From Laetiporus sulphureus 93-53 (lineage: Eukaryota > Basidiomycota > Agaricomycetes > Polyporales > Laetiporaceae): DNA of 64,000 bases. Location: NCBI RefSeq assembly GCF_001632365.1, contig NW_024468510.1:498310-562309 (forward strand), read 5' to 3'. The notes under the pieces are model-generated. The model saw only the letters and a program-made list of their open reading frames with translations, had not been told where the DNA came from and ran no database searches. A program made the translations under genes and the position numbers. Below are positions 44,485-55,547 of this stretch, in pieces. Every line of letters begins with the position of its first letter. Within the stretch, counting starts at the first letter, position 1.

Positions 44485-45633
44485 ATGGTCTTCTCAAATC
44501 TCCAGCCGCATGAGAAGGATGCATTCTTCGCTTTGCTGGACGAGTGAGTAATCCTTGCGAAATTTGATCATCAAAAAGAACAAAGTCGGTCCATGTGGAA
44601 CTTCGTGGCACACTGACCGCCACTGCTCGCCGCAGATACTTCTCCTCTCGCCCAGATCTTTTAAGTCATGCAGGCGGCGGCGCAGGCGCGGATGCTGGGC
44701 ACGCTGCTGCTGCGTCGGCACTCCAGCATGCGTTCAGCAAGACGACCCCGCAACAGGCTGCATCTACGATTAGTGGCTTGAAAAAGTCTATGCCGAATCT
44801 CAACTATCCCGTGAGCGTACTTCTTCGCGTCTACTTATGCACCTATAGATGATGTCAATGATGCTTTGGTTTGGGGATAGGCATCCAGCAGTGCTGAGGA
44901 TGTGAACAGCAGTTCGGTCAGCGGTCGTGTCGCAGCAGCAGCAGCTGCGTTCAACTCCTCTGGTGCTCCTATTCCCCGTCCGCCCCCTCGAAGAGGAGCC
45001 ACTTCCACGAGCTCCGAGGAGCAGGCTGAGACCAACAAGCTTGTACCCCATAAGGTATGTCATAAACGACGTGTCCCAATGGTCACTCTGAACGTTGTCC
45101 AGAAATTTGGCGATGTCGATATCTCTTCCGGACCGGCCATGTTCTCCTCTCTCCGTCACTCAACAGCGAACAAGACTGCGACGGCGCCCGAACCGATACT
45201 CCCACCTGCATTCTCGGCTAGGAAGAACAACTTCGCGCCACCACCAGTTCGAAGGCTGGATGCGACGACTGCGACTGCAGCAACGACTCCCTCACCACCG
45301 CCGCCGCCGCCGCCGCCGCCACCGGTGAGGTCTCGGCAGCAGGAGCCGGAAGGAGAGCCGGCGGAAGCACTGTATGACTACTCGAGCGAGGTATGGACTC
45401 TGCACTCTCTACGTCGCCATTGTACTCGCTAACCTACCTACAGGATCCAGGCGATCTCGAAATTACCGCGGGTCAAAGGCTTGTCATTATTGAGAGAACA
45501 TCGGACGACTGGTACGTTCCGGTCGCATTCTTACGTCTTCTCGGACCATCTGACTGCTTGTTCTCGCAGGTGGACTGGAGAGATGGACGGCCGAAGAGGA
45601 CTCGTTCCTGCCGCATACGTCAAGGTATTGTGA
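44485..45633 (+). CDS. SH3-domain protein (Lsb1/Pin3/Csh3-like)
   Basis: Six exons, 44485-44543, 44636-44810, 44881-45054, 45103-45390, 45444-45511 and 45570-45633, give 275 aa with all phases in order. The N-terminus (MVFSNLQPHEKDAFFALLDE) is helical. Residues 78-205 are Ala/Ser/Pro-rich and include a run of about ten prolines (TPSPPPPPPPPPP). The C-terminus is one complete SH3 domain: AEALYDYSSEDPGDLEI, GQRLVIIERTSDDWWTGE, GRRGLVPAAYVKVL. The ALYDY, WW and P-x-x-Y residues that form the ligand groove are present. Relatives bind Las17/WASP and act in cortical actin and endocytosis; the role here is inferred. Confidence 0.87.
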
Positions 45634-46201
45634 TGACGTGAATGAGGCGACCATCGTCTCTTCTGGCAACCAGCACAGTGACTGTTTCCGCCCTTCGAAT
45701 GTACCGGTCCGCATCGCTCGCGCCATATCGTACAGACTGCATTTGAATGTCATGGACTTCAGTCAGGATTTCGATACATGCTGGGGCACGTGTCAGGCTG
45801 TCATACTGCTCGTACTCGGTACGAGTGACTGAGAAGGGCATGCTAGTCAGCCTCTGCTGGTTTTGGGAGCCCGGTCAGATACGAAATGTAGGCTATAAAT
45901 TAGTGCAGCTAGACTGATCCCGCTGCACGGTCTCTCCTCTCCTCCCTTTTCTTTCCTTCTATTCTTCCTCTGCTCTCATCTTTCTGCTGCCAGTTCCCCA
46001 AAGCAGTCGGACGTGATCGACGGGATTGACGGGACGCTGTCTGTTTGTTTGCGCGCCATCGACGATCGCTTGGTTCAACTATAAAGCACGCGTCGCCTCC
46101 TCCTCTGCTCTCTTCCTCGTTCGCTTTATTTTCTTTCTTTTTCACTTTTTGTCCCTCGACGGGCACCCACCTCTAAAATAACCCACTCTCCCTCATAAAA
46201 C
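45634..46201. promoter_or_regulatory. Cyclin-gene upstream region with pyrimidine tracts and MCB box
   Basis: Pyrimidine-rich tracts (45925-45990 and 46095-46170) lie directly upstream of the cyclin ATG, as in many strongly expressed fungal genes. A palindromic ACGCGT at 46088-46093, about 110 bp upstream of the ATG, matches the MluI cell-cycle box bound by MBF-type factors. The left part is the 3' flank of the SH3 gene. Confidence 0.5.
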
Positions 46202-47735
46202 ATGTCTCTAGATCGTCGTCACCCTGCCTCTCTCCTACCGCGATCCGTACATAATCCGGAGCTGGTTGACCTCATGCGTCAACCAGTCTCGTACGACATG
46301 ATCTGCTATATCGCGCTGCAGGCGACCAGGGTGATCAGGCTGACTGAGGACCCTCTTCCGACTCCGCCGCACACGCCGCAGAAGACGACATTCAGCGATG
46401 ACGAGAAGCTGCAATCTCTGGCTCAGGCGCCGGGTCTCCCGTCACTGCAGGACTTCATCATCATGATCGTGCAGGCGTCCAACGTCCAGGTCCCCACTCT
46501 GCTGACGACGTTGATCTACCTTGAGCGTCTTCGGACGAAGCTGCCCAAGATGGCGAAGGGTAAGCCTCATCCTGTCGCACGCGTTTCGCGCTCATCGCCT
46601 CGTAGGTATGCCCTGCACGAGACACCGTGTGTTTCTGGCGACCCTCATCGTGGCTGCCAAGTATCTCAACGACTCGTCGCCGAAGAACAAGTGCTGGGGC
46701 ATCTACGCCTCTCTGTTCGACTTGGCCGAGATCAACCTTATGGAGAAGCAGCTGCTGTTCATCTTGGACTATGATCTGCGGTTCGACGAGCCTGAGGCGA
46801 TCTTGCACTTCGCTCCCTTCATGCCTAAGCTCCGCTCTCCCTGTCTGGCTTCTGCGAAGGAGGCTCGTGCCGCTGCGGTCAGCCGTGCTAAGGCCCGTGT
46901 CCAAGCCTCGATGCCGCCGACACCTCCTCACGATGCTGTGCCTCCTGCTCTTCCACCGTTGACTGGCTCCTTGGCTGGTGTTCAACGACTGATGAAGCGG
47001 ATCTCTACGCAGTACTTAGGTAGTTCTGGAGCTCCTACGGACAGCCCTCGCCCTCGTCCTGTGACTCGGGAGTCATCTTCCAGCAGCAGCGGTTCTGATG
47101 ACGCTAGCATTAGTGGCGACTCGGAGTCTGGCTCAACGACATCCGACAGCGGTGAATCTGCACCTACTTCTCCGGAACCATCTGATTGCGAGGTTGAGAT
47201 CAAGGACTTGCAAGAGCACGAGGTCATGGATAAGAAGTTCACTCTGCAGCGTGTGCCGTCCTACGCGTTCAGACAAGGCAGGAAGGTCTCGACGGCTTCG
47301 ACGTGCACTGTCAAGTCAGACGCGACAATCGGAGAGAAGAGGAAGGCATCTAACCTCATCAACGGCGTGTCTCAGGACTCCTCTCCTTCGTCGACCGACT
47401 CCGAAATCGTTTTCAATGTCACGACTGGTTTGGGCGGAGGTCTCAGCACGTCTGGGAGAAGCGCTCACACTCACGGCCAGCAGACCTTTGTTCCGACGTC
47501 GTTGTCGGCAAGTGCAACGATGCCCGCAATGCCCCGTAATGTGTCGGACATCGGTACTTCCTCGGGTAGCTTCCTCAGCAGGATGTTTGGCAATACCAAC
47601 AAGGGCCAAGAGAAGGACAAGGATGGCGAAGACTCCGTCGAGCCGACGGAACCGCACGCTGTCAGCAATGCCTTCCGCCGACTCGCCCACTCCAAGTCGG
47701 CCTTGTTCCGCAACCAGTCCCAAGTTGGCGCTTGA
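46202..47735 (+). CDS. Pcl1-like G1/S-type cyclin with long Ser-rich tail
   Basis: Two exons, 46202-46559 and 46606-47735, encode 495 aa; the 46-bp intron runs GTAAGC to CGTAG. The cyclin box (about residues 60-210) contains [57 protein letters not shown] and [20 protein letters not shown], close to Pcl1/Pcl2/Pcl9 cyclins that activate Pho85-type kinases at G1 and in polarity. The tail of about 285 residues is Ser/Thr/Pro- and acid-rich ([20 protein letters not shown]) and likely a phosphorylation or turnover region. An MCB box lies 110 bp upstream. The 3' flank after 47735 is strongly T/C-rich. Confidence 0.88.
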
Positions 47736-48407
47736 GCTGTCTTGTCTGGCCCCTACTGGTTAAGCAACGACGATCTACGACATGTAGCAACAGACGATAC
47801 ACCCGCTCCTTGTTCCATCTTTCTTTTGTCTGTCCTGGACTATTCTTCTCGAACATTTGTTGTTTTGTTCTTTCTTCTTGTATTTGCCGGACAAACTACC
47901 TACCCAACTTCCCCACCTCCGTTCACCTACGCTCATCAGTGCGCTATTTTCTAATTTTTTTCTCGTTCCTTCGGACCTCCCCTCCCCCACCACACATGCC
48001 TATACCCTATCTGTCTCACTGTATGAGCTACGTACCCTCGCCGAGCCTTTGCGGACAATTTTCTGTAGCCTTACGAAATGATCTACTTGCTAGAGGATAC
48101 CACAGAACACGGTCCCTCGTGTAGCGGATGCACTTACGATACGGTACGTGCCAACAAGGATCGCTGCCACGCGTATAGGTTGAACCTTGTGCACCACAGA
48201 GCTCTGGGCTGTGCGACGATGCGAACCGTGTACTCGACCATCCCGACTGCCAGAGAGTATTAAAGTCGCATCGATGCTCGAGATTGGGACCAGCCTCCTC
48301 CCCATCCACCTCCACGAGTTTAAGGGGGGCTCCTGTGAGAGGCCATACGGTACATCGTCTTTCTTACTATCAGCCACCTCAGCCACATTTCAGCCACATT
48401 TACGTAC
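47736..48407. other. 3' flank of cyclin gene up to the gap
   Basis: No gene. T/C-rich sequence (47800-48000) suits a 3' UTR. ORFs that appear to run across the N gap are artefacts of the Ns. Confidence 0.5.
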
Positions 48408-48507
48408 NNNNNNNNNNNNNNNNNNNNNNNNNNNNNNNNNNNNNNNNNNNNNNNNNNNNNNNNNNNNNNNNNNNNNNNNNNNNNNNNNNNNNNNNNNNNN
48501 NNNNNNN
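48408..48507. other. Assembly gap (100 N)
   Basis: Exactly 100 N, the usual placeholder for a gap of unknown size. The real distance between the cyclin gene and the nucleotidyltransferase gene is unknown, and repeats or a gene may be missing. Confidence 0.98.
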
Positions 48508-48673
48508 CCCCCCAGCTCCGGCGCGGCGGAGATTGAAAGTCGCTCGCCCATTCGCAGGTTGCATGCAAGTCCGTACCTGCTTTAATCCATGCTTCCCTCT
48601 CCGACGTTTGAGCATACATTCAAGTGCTGAATATTGTCACTGCTATTCAAACGGACACCGTCAATACTCCACT

Positions 48674-49598
48674 ATGTCCATTCCGACATTTGATGATATG
48701 CGAGAACGTATGGCTCCCGTCTGGAAGGACGAGAACTACAAACGGGACATACTCTGGGCGGGGATCTTTGGCTCCGTGGCGCGTAATCGTGCCCACAAGG
48801 AATCTGATGTCGATGTTCTCATCGTATTGAAGGAGCACGAACACTCTGGTGAACCTATAGATCTTCGTGAAAGTGAGTCCAGCCAGCCGATGTGTCCAGC
48901 TTTATGTCTTAGTCTTTCAGACCTCGCTGAGGCGTGTGCGCGCGACATTTCGTTGATGTGTATCTGGCAGGGTCCGGATTGGGCCTGGGGTCACGTCCGC
49001 GTTGAAGCACTACTTTCGAGCCGTACAATATATGGGAATCGTCGAGATGTCGAGCATCTTCGTCTAGAGGCTACGTCCATTCTAAAGTATGGGATGAAAC
49101 GACTCGATCGTATTGCCGAAGCAGTCCAAAAAATTAAGGCACAGATTGCCAAGGTGCAAACATATGAGGTACGTATCAAATCCCTGGCCGCTATCGCATC
49201 CAATTGACTTCGTTCAGAATTTCACCACCCCCCTCCAAGAGCCTGCGCGAGAGGAGTGTATTCAAGAGCTCAGGAAGATTGTTGAGTTGTTGGACATTCA
49301 GCCACTGCATCATCCCATCCGGACCATGCTTGTCCCACTGGCATTTGAGTATGCTGATCAAATTCGTACTCTCCTGACTCAAGATCAGCCGGATGCCACC
49401 ATAGGAGCTGCACCAGTCTGGAGGAGCATATGGAATCACCTCCAATCGACCTCGATGACTATGTGGGCTTTTGACGCTGGATGTGCTGTGGGCGGACGAG
49501 CCTATATCCGACACATTCTAGCATCAAAGAGATTGGCTGATAGGTTTGAGGAAGGGGGTGAGGTTGATGATAGTATGTATAGTGAGATCGTTCGATGA
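48674..49598 (+). CDS. MNT-type minimal nucleotidyltransferase with C-terminal helical domain
   Basis: Three exons, 48674-48872, 48921-49168 and 49218-49598, give 275 aa. The first intron is 48 bp and happens to be open. Residues 28-52 carry a textbook pol-beta-superfamily site: GIFGSVARNRAHKESDVDVL, that is G33-S34, ten residues, D45-x-D47. A third strand follows (ARDISLMCI, then HVRVEALLSSRTIYGNRR), as in bacterial MntA-like proteins. The first part ends in helices (DVEHLRLEATSILKYGMK). Residues 150-275 are mostly helical (CIQELRKIVELLDIQPLHH, YIRHILASKRLADRFEEGG) and could replace the HEPN partner, though no clear RxxxxH nuclease motif is seen there. Bacterial MNT enzymes adenylylate partner toxins; substrate and function here are unknown. 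It abuts the assembly gap. Confidence 0.78.
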
Positions 49599-49965
49599 TT
49601 CTATCTGGGAAGCTGCAGTCATGTTTACATATTTATGGGTAACAAATCCAAAATGTCATATCGCTCCCTTTGGCCAGTTGTCGACCACGTATCGTATAGT
49701 GCATAGCATTCTTACTGCTCAGTCTGCTCAAACTCCAAGGTATGTCCTCATTGTGTACGTTTCAGGGATTTGGAAAACCATTTGCCTTGAGTGCACAATG
49801 ATCTCAGCCTCGATTGTAGGAACGTCATCGTAGTAGATACTGTCCGCAACTTCGTTCCACTTGATGGGCGCCGTACTAGTCTCATGCTCTAGAGTCCATG
49901 CCACTTGAGCCGCTTATGTCCATTAGCGTCTCAATGAAAGCCATGCTCCTTCGCTCGTGTATAGC
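49599..49965. other. Spacer before transporter gene
   Basis: No gene seen. It contains the 3' flank of the nucleotidyltransferase gene and the promoter of the transporter. Confidence 0.45.
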
Positions 49966-51283
49966 ATGCCGCCAACAACGATGAGCTCAACGTCGCTCGA
50001 TGTCGTTCGAGGGCTGTCATTCACTCTGCTGTCTGACTGGACCACAATCCTTTCGTTGATCTTCGGAGGATGCTGCAGGTGCTGTACCAGTTTCCTCCTC
50101 CATTTAGGCGCAGCAGCTGAACGTCCTGTACAGCAATGCTCTGACGCTTGAGCAGATTACAACTGAGTACCCATATTCTGGCAGCCTCATCACATTCTGC
50201 CAGTTTCTTGTGGTGTCTCTCTATGGATTGCCGAAATTCGTGGTGTGGAAGCCATATCCTCACCTCAAACCGCGCCAAATACCCATCTGGCCCTATCTCG
50301 TCCAAGTACTGCTGTTTTACCTCATCTCATTGCTGAACAATGCTGCGTTTGGATACTCCATTCCGATGACGGTGCATATCATATTCAGGAGCGGAGGACT
50401 GGTGGTCAGCATGTTGCTGAACTGGATGCTGCTGAGACGCCGGTGAGCTGAAGTTGTGCATTTGTGCATGTACAGTCATTCTTATCGATGTTCTTTGCCG
50501 TACAGATACACCATCCTGCAGGTCTTTTCCGTACTCGTTGTGACGCTGGGGGTCGTTCTGACGACTATGTCCGCGTCCGGTCCCAAGAAACAGTCGACGT
50601 CTGGCGCGATCGACCCACTCGCGTACGCGAAGGGCATCTCGCTCATGACTGCTGCCCTCGTTCTCGGAGGTTTCCTTGGGATCGTCCAGGACAGGACGTA
50701 TGCGTGGTACGGTCATCGCGAAAGTCCAGGGTCCAAAAGCGAATCTCTCGCGCAGAAGAGCAGCGGCCCGCCATGGCAGGAAGCGATGTTCTATCTCCAT
50801 TTCCTCTCCATGCCCATGTTCTATCTCATAAGGAAGGATATAGCCTCACAATTTAGAGCGATATCCACTGGGCCGAAGCTCGAGCTTTCCCTCCCAGCCT
50901 TCCTCCTGAATACAAATCTAACCCCACCTCTCATTTCGACCTTCGACTTCGGGGATGCGAGCGTGTCTTCTGGCACATTGACGATACCCACCGCATATAT
51001 TCCTCTTTTCCTCAACACCATCACACAGCTGTTCTGCGTCTCTGGTGTCCACCAGCTCTCCGCACGCGTTTCATCGCTCACGGTCACCCTCATGCTTGTT
51101 GTTCGCAAAGCGGTTTCACTCATCATCAGCGTCGTACTGTTTAGCGGCACGGGACGTGTACCGACGGGCATGAAACTGATTGAGCTCTGGGCGGGCGCTT
51201 TGCTGGTGTTTGGAGGCACAGTCGGGTATTCGCTTGGAGGAAAACAACGCCCGAAGGCTAAAGAGAAGGCGAAGCAGGAGTGA
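49966..51283 (+). CDS. UAA-family nucleotide-sugar transporter, Yea4/SLC35B4-like (UDP-GlcNAc type)
   Basis: Three exons, 49966-50078, 50134-50442 and 50506-51283, encode 399 aa. Family text: ILSLIFGGCCSNALTLEQI, SGSLITFCQFLVVSLYGLPK, LLNNAAFGYSIPMTVHIIFR, SGGLVVSMLLNWMLLRRRY, QVFSVLVVTLGVVLTTMSA, LGGFLGIVQDRTYAWYG, and SSLTVTLMLVVRKAVSLIIS near the end. About nine or ten membrane segments are visible. The C-terminus is Lys-rich (KQRPKAKEKAKQE), suggesting ER or Golgi retrieval. Yea4-like carriers bring UDP-GlcNAc (some UDP-xylose) into the ER or Golgi lumen for glycan and chitin synthesis. Substrate is inferred from family. Confidence 0.88.
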
Positions 51284-51844
51284 TCGTGCGTATTCTCGGA
51301 CTGTTGTTCCCTTTCATGCGTCTTGGTCCGCGGTAGTGAACGCATATAATGTTTATATCTGGGACGGTATCTAGTAGGAGCAACTCATCAGATCGGATAT
51401 CAGACACGATTCCATGTATTGTATAGAATTACACTACATTCGTGTGAATGCGTGTACAAGAGTATCCCTGCATGACAAGTTGGTGCAGGACGAGATTATT
51501 GCACATAGCATGGCAAACCAGCGAATATGTTCAGGAATGAGATGACGGAAGACAACTAGAGCACATTCGTGGCCTGGAAGGACTCATACATTTGACAGCA
51601 ATATAATGTCTCCGAGTTTTTGACGCAATGGCATGATAATGACAGAGCTTGTGCGTCGTGGGCAGATTCCCTAATAATGTCGGCTTCAGCAAATAGCATC
51701 ACTGTCATTATTATAGGCAGGCCAGCGTTCGAAAAGCTGACGTAAGGTCATCACGGTCGCGATAGAGAACCTCTTGAAGCTACAAATTATGCACAATTAT
51801 TGATACGCACAAAAGGTTGGATTGGTATGTTACGCTGATTCCGT
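51284..51844. other. Convergent spacer, AT-rich
   Basis: No gene seen between the transporter stop and the CBP80 stop. It is AT-richer than coding DNA, consistent with two 3' UTRs. Confidence 0.5.
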
Positions 51845-54800
51845 TCACGCTTCCTGGCCCGTGGCAATGTTCCACGTCTTCTTGAACAGATCCACGGCAG
51901 GATCAGGAGACGATCTGAGCTTGTCCAACGAGACTGCAGCCAACGTGTTCGTGTAGTTTCGGAGGTAGGGGGAATACTATGGTGCATATTATACTGAGTA
52001 TAGAGGATCAATCAAAAGTAGTTATTCTTACCGTTCTGCAGAAATGGCGGAACCAGCACCAGGTCTCCCATGTCTCCCAATCAGTCTCATCCCAGTTGGC
52101 GCGGTTGTGCCATGCCTTTTCGGTGATCACTTCTTGCGCACGGGGGTTCGGCTTGTCCTCAGCTGCGAGATAGCCAACGAACCCATCGAGAGTGCGGGCG
52201 AGGGCGGCCTTTTGCTCGCGCGTGAGGGTTGTGAACGCCTTCAGGGCAGTAGTGAGAGCCGGGGACTCCGCAGCAGGGATCACATTCGCTATGGGAGCGT
52301 AAGCGCGAGCACCAACGAAGCGTATACCTAAAGTATACCTTGCTTTCCCTCAGCATCCGCCTCCATCGTGGCGCTGTCGCTGGCTTTAGCTCTTGCCGCG
52401 TTGTCATCTTCCTCCTTCCTGAGTGCCGTCACCTTTCGCCGTGCAATCGTCACTCTGCCGTTAGCCTTGTCAAGTGCGCCCTTCAACACGTCCCATTGGA
52501 ACGCGTCGAAGCTGGGATTTCCCTCCGTCCCAGACCCGCTGTGGATAAACGCCCACGACACGACGTCTGTCGGGTCCACGATCTGGTACTGCATTAGCTT
52601 GTCGAACACTATGACCACCATGTTCCTGCTGCGGTTCCAGAAGGAGTAGACAGCGTTGAGGATGTCCATGCGTGCCTCGGTATTCGCACCTCCTGGTGCG
52701 AGATTGCGCAAAAGAGGGAGATAGCGCTCGATGGCGTTCAAGAAGTGTGAGAATGACCGCGAGCCGATGTGCAAGAGACATTCCACAGCGATCTTGCGTA
52801 CGACGGATTCCACGACGACATCTCCTTCCGCTGTCTCGCTTATCGTATTTCTGAGCGAATCCAGGTGCCCAATGACATCTTCTGCTTTAGCTCGGCCGCG
52901 CAAGAGATTCAATACTGATTGTGCAGCCTCGTGATAGGGTCTCGCTACAGAGAGTTACTGCATGAGTACGAGTTGTCAGGACCTTGCCGACATACATACC
53001 TGGGTCATCGTAGTCAAAGTCAGGTCCTGGACCCTCATCTGGCATCACCTGAGCATCAGGGGCTTGCATTGGCTCGGGCAACGTCTTCAAGATACGGTCG
53101 TAGTAGGACAACCGGATCTCAAACTCAACAGCACGTCGCATGAACTTACGCTTCGGATGCCGGGACGATAAGGACATGTCAGGTATCCTGCACGCCAGGT
53201 CAGCCAAAGCACAGTTGAAATCTGTTAGCAAAAACTTCACCATTCTCTCCATACCCACTGGAAGCCAAAGTTGCTCATATGGACGGCGAACCACTCTGCG
53301 AACCGATGCGCGGCTTCGACGTCTAGGCCGTCTGCCAGTAGAGAGTATAGCTTGCGGATCGACTTGCCGACGACGGGACCAACGGTCTGCGGAGACAGCT
53401 TGCATAGTTCGGTAATTAGGGCGATATAGTAAACTGGCTTATGGTGGGACTCCGGGAGAATGAAGATGGAGCCGAGTGTAACCTGTGGGGACATTAGCCA
53501 GAATGAATATGCGGGCAGCTTGTGCAGTGCTCGCCTCAAGAATGGTGCTTTCAAGCTGCCAGTCTTTTCCCAGTACCGGCTCTTGAGGCGGCGCACCAGG
53601 TCTCGACTTGAAAGTTCCCGGTAGCATCCATTTAGGGAATTCCAGAAGGAGTCGCGCGCATTCCTTCCGATTCACCTCGAAGATATCGATGATATCCAGG
53701 ATGCCAGAGCGTATAGCGTAGCCTATGGGCGTAGCTGGGTCGGGCGTCACCTGTAAATATCAAGCATTGGTCAGGGAGTGTCATGAGCCAATACCGGCAC
53801 CACTGACGTCGTTGTCGAAGATGCGAATATAATATTGCGGCCATTCTTCCTTCTTGATCTGTGCATCCTCGCCCGTGTCGGTTGTGAGACCGTCGAGCTC
53901 TATGACCTCTGGAGGTACGAGTAAAGAGGGAAGGTCGAACGGCACTCCGTTATATTCGGAAGAGTCCAAGTAAGGCTGGGGAAAGCTATCTGGTGTCTGT
54001 GCAAAATCACTGTCCCTAAGAGTTCTCAGCGCCGCGAGAGCAGAGTCGAGCAGCTACGGGGTGGGGTGTAGATGAGCCACAGCGGGACTATGTCAGTAGG
54101 CAGGACTTACCTCGTCCGCATTCTCGATGAAGGCCGCGTCAGAGTACAGACGGACGATAGGTTGCACGAGCGTTTTCGTAGCCGAAACAGATTCGGTATA
54201 TGCGCTAATGGCGTTGACGATCTCGGCAGTGTCTAGTGCGATGTTATCTTTTATGGCAGGACCAGCCTGAAACATAGCATCAGTGAGTACAATGAATCAG
54301 CCCATAGTTCTACCACTGACCATCATCAGACCTTCTGCAGCACACAACGCAGCCTTCATCGCTCTGCCATGAGATACACCAAATTCCTCTAGCACGGCAG
54401 TAAACGACTTCAGGAGCTCAAACATAGACTGCGGAGAGATCAGCTTTGCGACAGTCAAATGTGCGAAGAAGTGTATCTACGTTGGCGGTTTGTAAATGAT
54501 GCATGAATTCAGAAGAACACAGTAGCTCACGCATAGTCGAATCTCTCTCCACGCAAGCTGATCAAGGAACGCTTGAAAGCCCTTCCAGTAATCCTCCAAG
54601 ATCTGCTTGCCGAGCACCAACCCAGGTTCACTCGAGATTTCTTCTCCGTCGCTCGGGGAAGGGTCATGTAAGAGACGGAGAAGTGCAGCATAGTACGGAA
54701 TTTTGAACGGTTGCTCGGTGACACTGGCACAGTCTATAAGGAAGAGGGTGATGGTGAACCGAGTGAAACGTACCCTATCCGGAAACCCTCGGAGACGGTG

Positions 54801-55104
54801 GGCACGGTCAATGGCACCTGTTCTCGGATCTGGCTGGCAAGGCGAGGTAGCTCCTGGATCGGATCCTACAGAACTTGTTGGAGAAAGACAACTTCTACAT
54901 TTCCACGAGGTACACTCACCACCTCCCCTAAGTTTATGATGCTTTTCCTGAGCAGCTGCTCTGGGGTATCGTAAACTTCCCGGCGGCGGTCATTGTCATA
55001 ATCATCTGAACGTAACGAGGCGTTGAAGGATTGTTGTTCGCTGAAGCGGTCCAGCCCTCCTCACCTTTGTAGTGCTTCCTACGGCCTCCTCCGTGGTAGC
55101 TCAT
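51845..55104 (-). CDS. CBC1: Nuclear cap-binding protein subunit 1 (CBP80)
   Basis: The first exon is 55104-55065 (MSYHGGGRRKHYK), then a 59-bp intron to 55005, where DDYDNDRRREVYDTPEQLLR continues. About a dozen exons follow. Typical CBP80 MIF4G-like text: PESHHKPVYYIALITELCKL near 53430, RFAEWFAVHMSNFGFQWVW near 53280, PKRKFMRRAVEFEIRLSYYD near 53120, VGPVVGKSIRKLYSLLADGL near 53350, then GHLDSLRNTI, SHFLNAIERYLPLLR and NRSRNMVVIVFDKLMQYQIV. It ends SPYLRNYTNTLAAVSLDKLR, then TWNIATGQEA at 51845. CBP80 holds three MIF4G-type domains and stabilises CBP20 on the 5' cap for splicing and mRNA export. Internal exon borders are approximate. Confidence 0.92.
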
Positions 55105-55547
55105 CTTTTCGAGTCAATGATCAAAACCGTTCAATTGATGGTAGAAAAACGAAGCAATCGTTGAGAGACCGCGGCAGTCGCAGGTCGACCGTTTTTGCGG
55201 TATTCCCACACTCTTAACCAGGCTCTCGTGGCAGTGGCACACTTAAAGATGTCGGTGCCTAACGAAATATTGCACAGAAACTCGAAACGGCAGATGCATT
55301 GTTATTATTGACGAGGCACTGAACATTGAACCTGCGTGATATGCGCACATGAGGGTTCGAGAATTGCGTACTGGGCTTGAGGACTCGGCCTGGGAAATAC
55401 CGGGAGACAACTATACGCTGCCATCGCTGCAACGTCCATCTTGAGGGACGCGCTCCTCGTCGGAGCCTCCGGGTCGCCTTGGTAGGCTTTCGCTTCGATT
55501 TACACACGTGGAAACTCACGACCGTGGAATGGCAGTAATGCAAACAC
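55105..55547. other. Head-to-head promoter region CBP80 / PPR gene
   Basis: No gene supported. A minus-strand ORF from 55702 overlaps the start of the PPR gene and shows no coding character. Confidence 0.4.

Noticed and set aside
48187..49207. Long plus- and minus-strand ORFs spanning the N run
   Set aside because: They exist only because N codons contain no stops; the real start of the nucleotidyltransferase is 48674.
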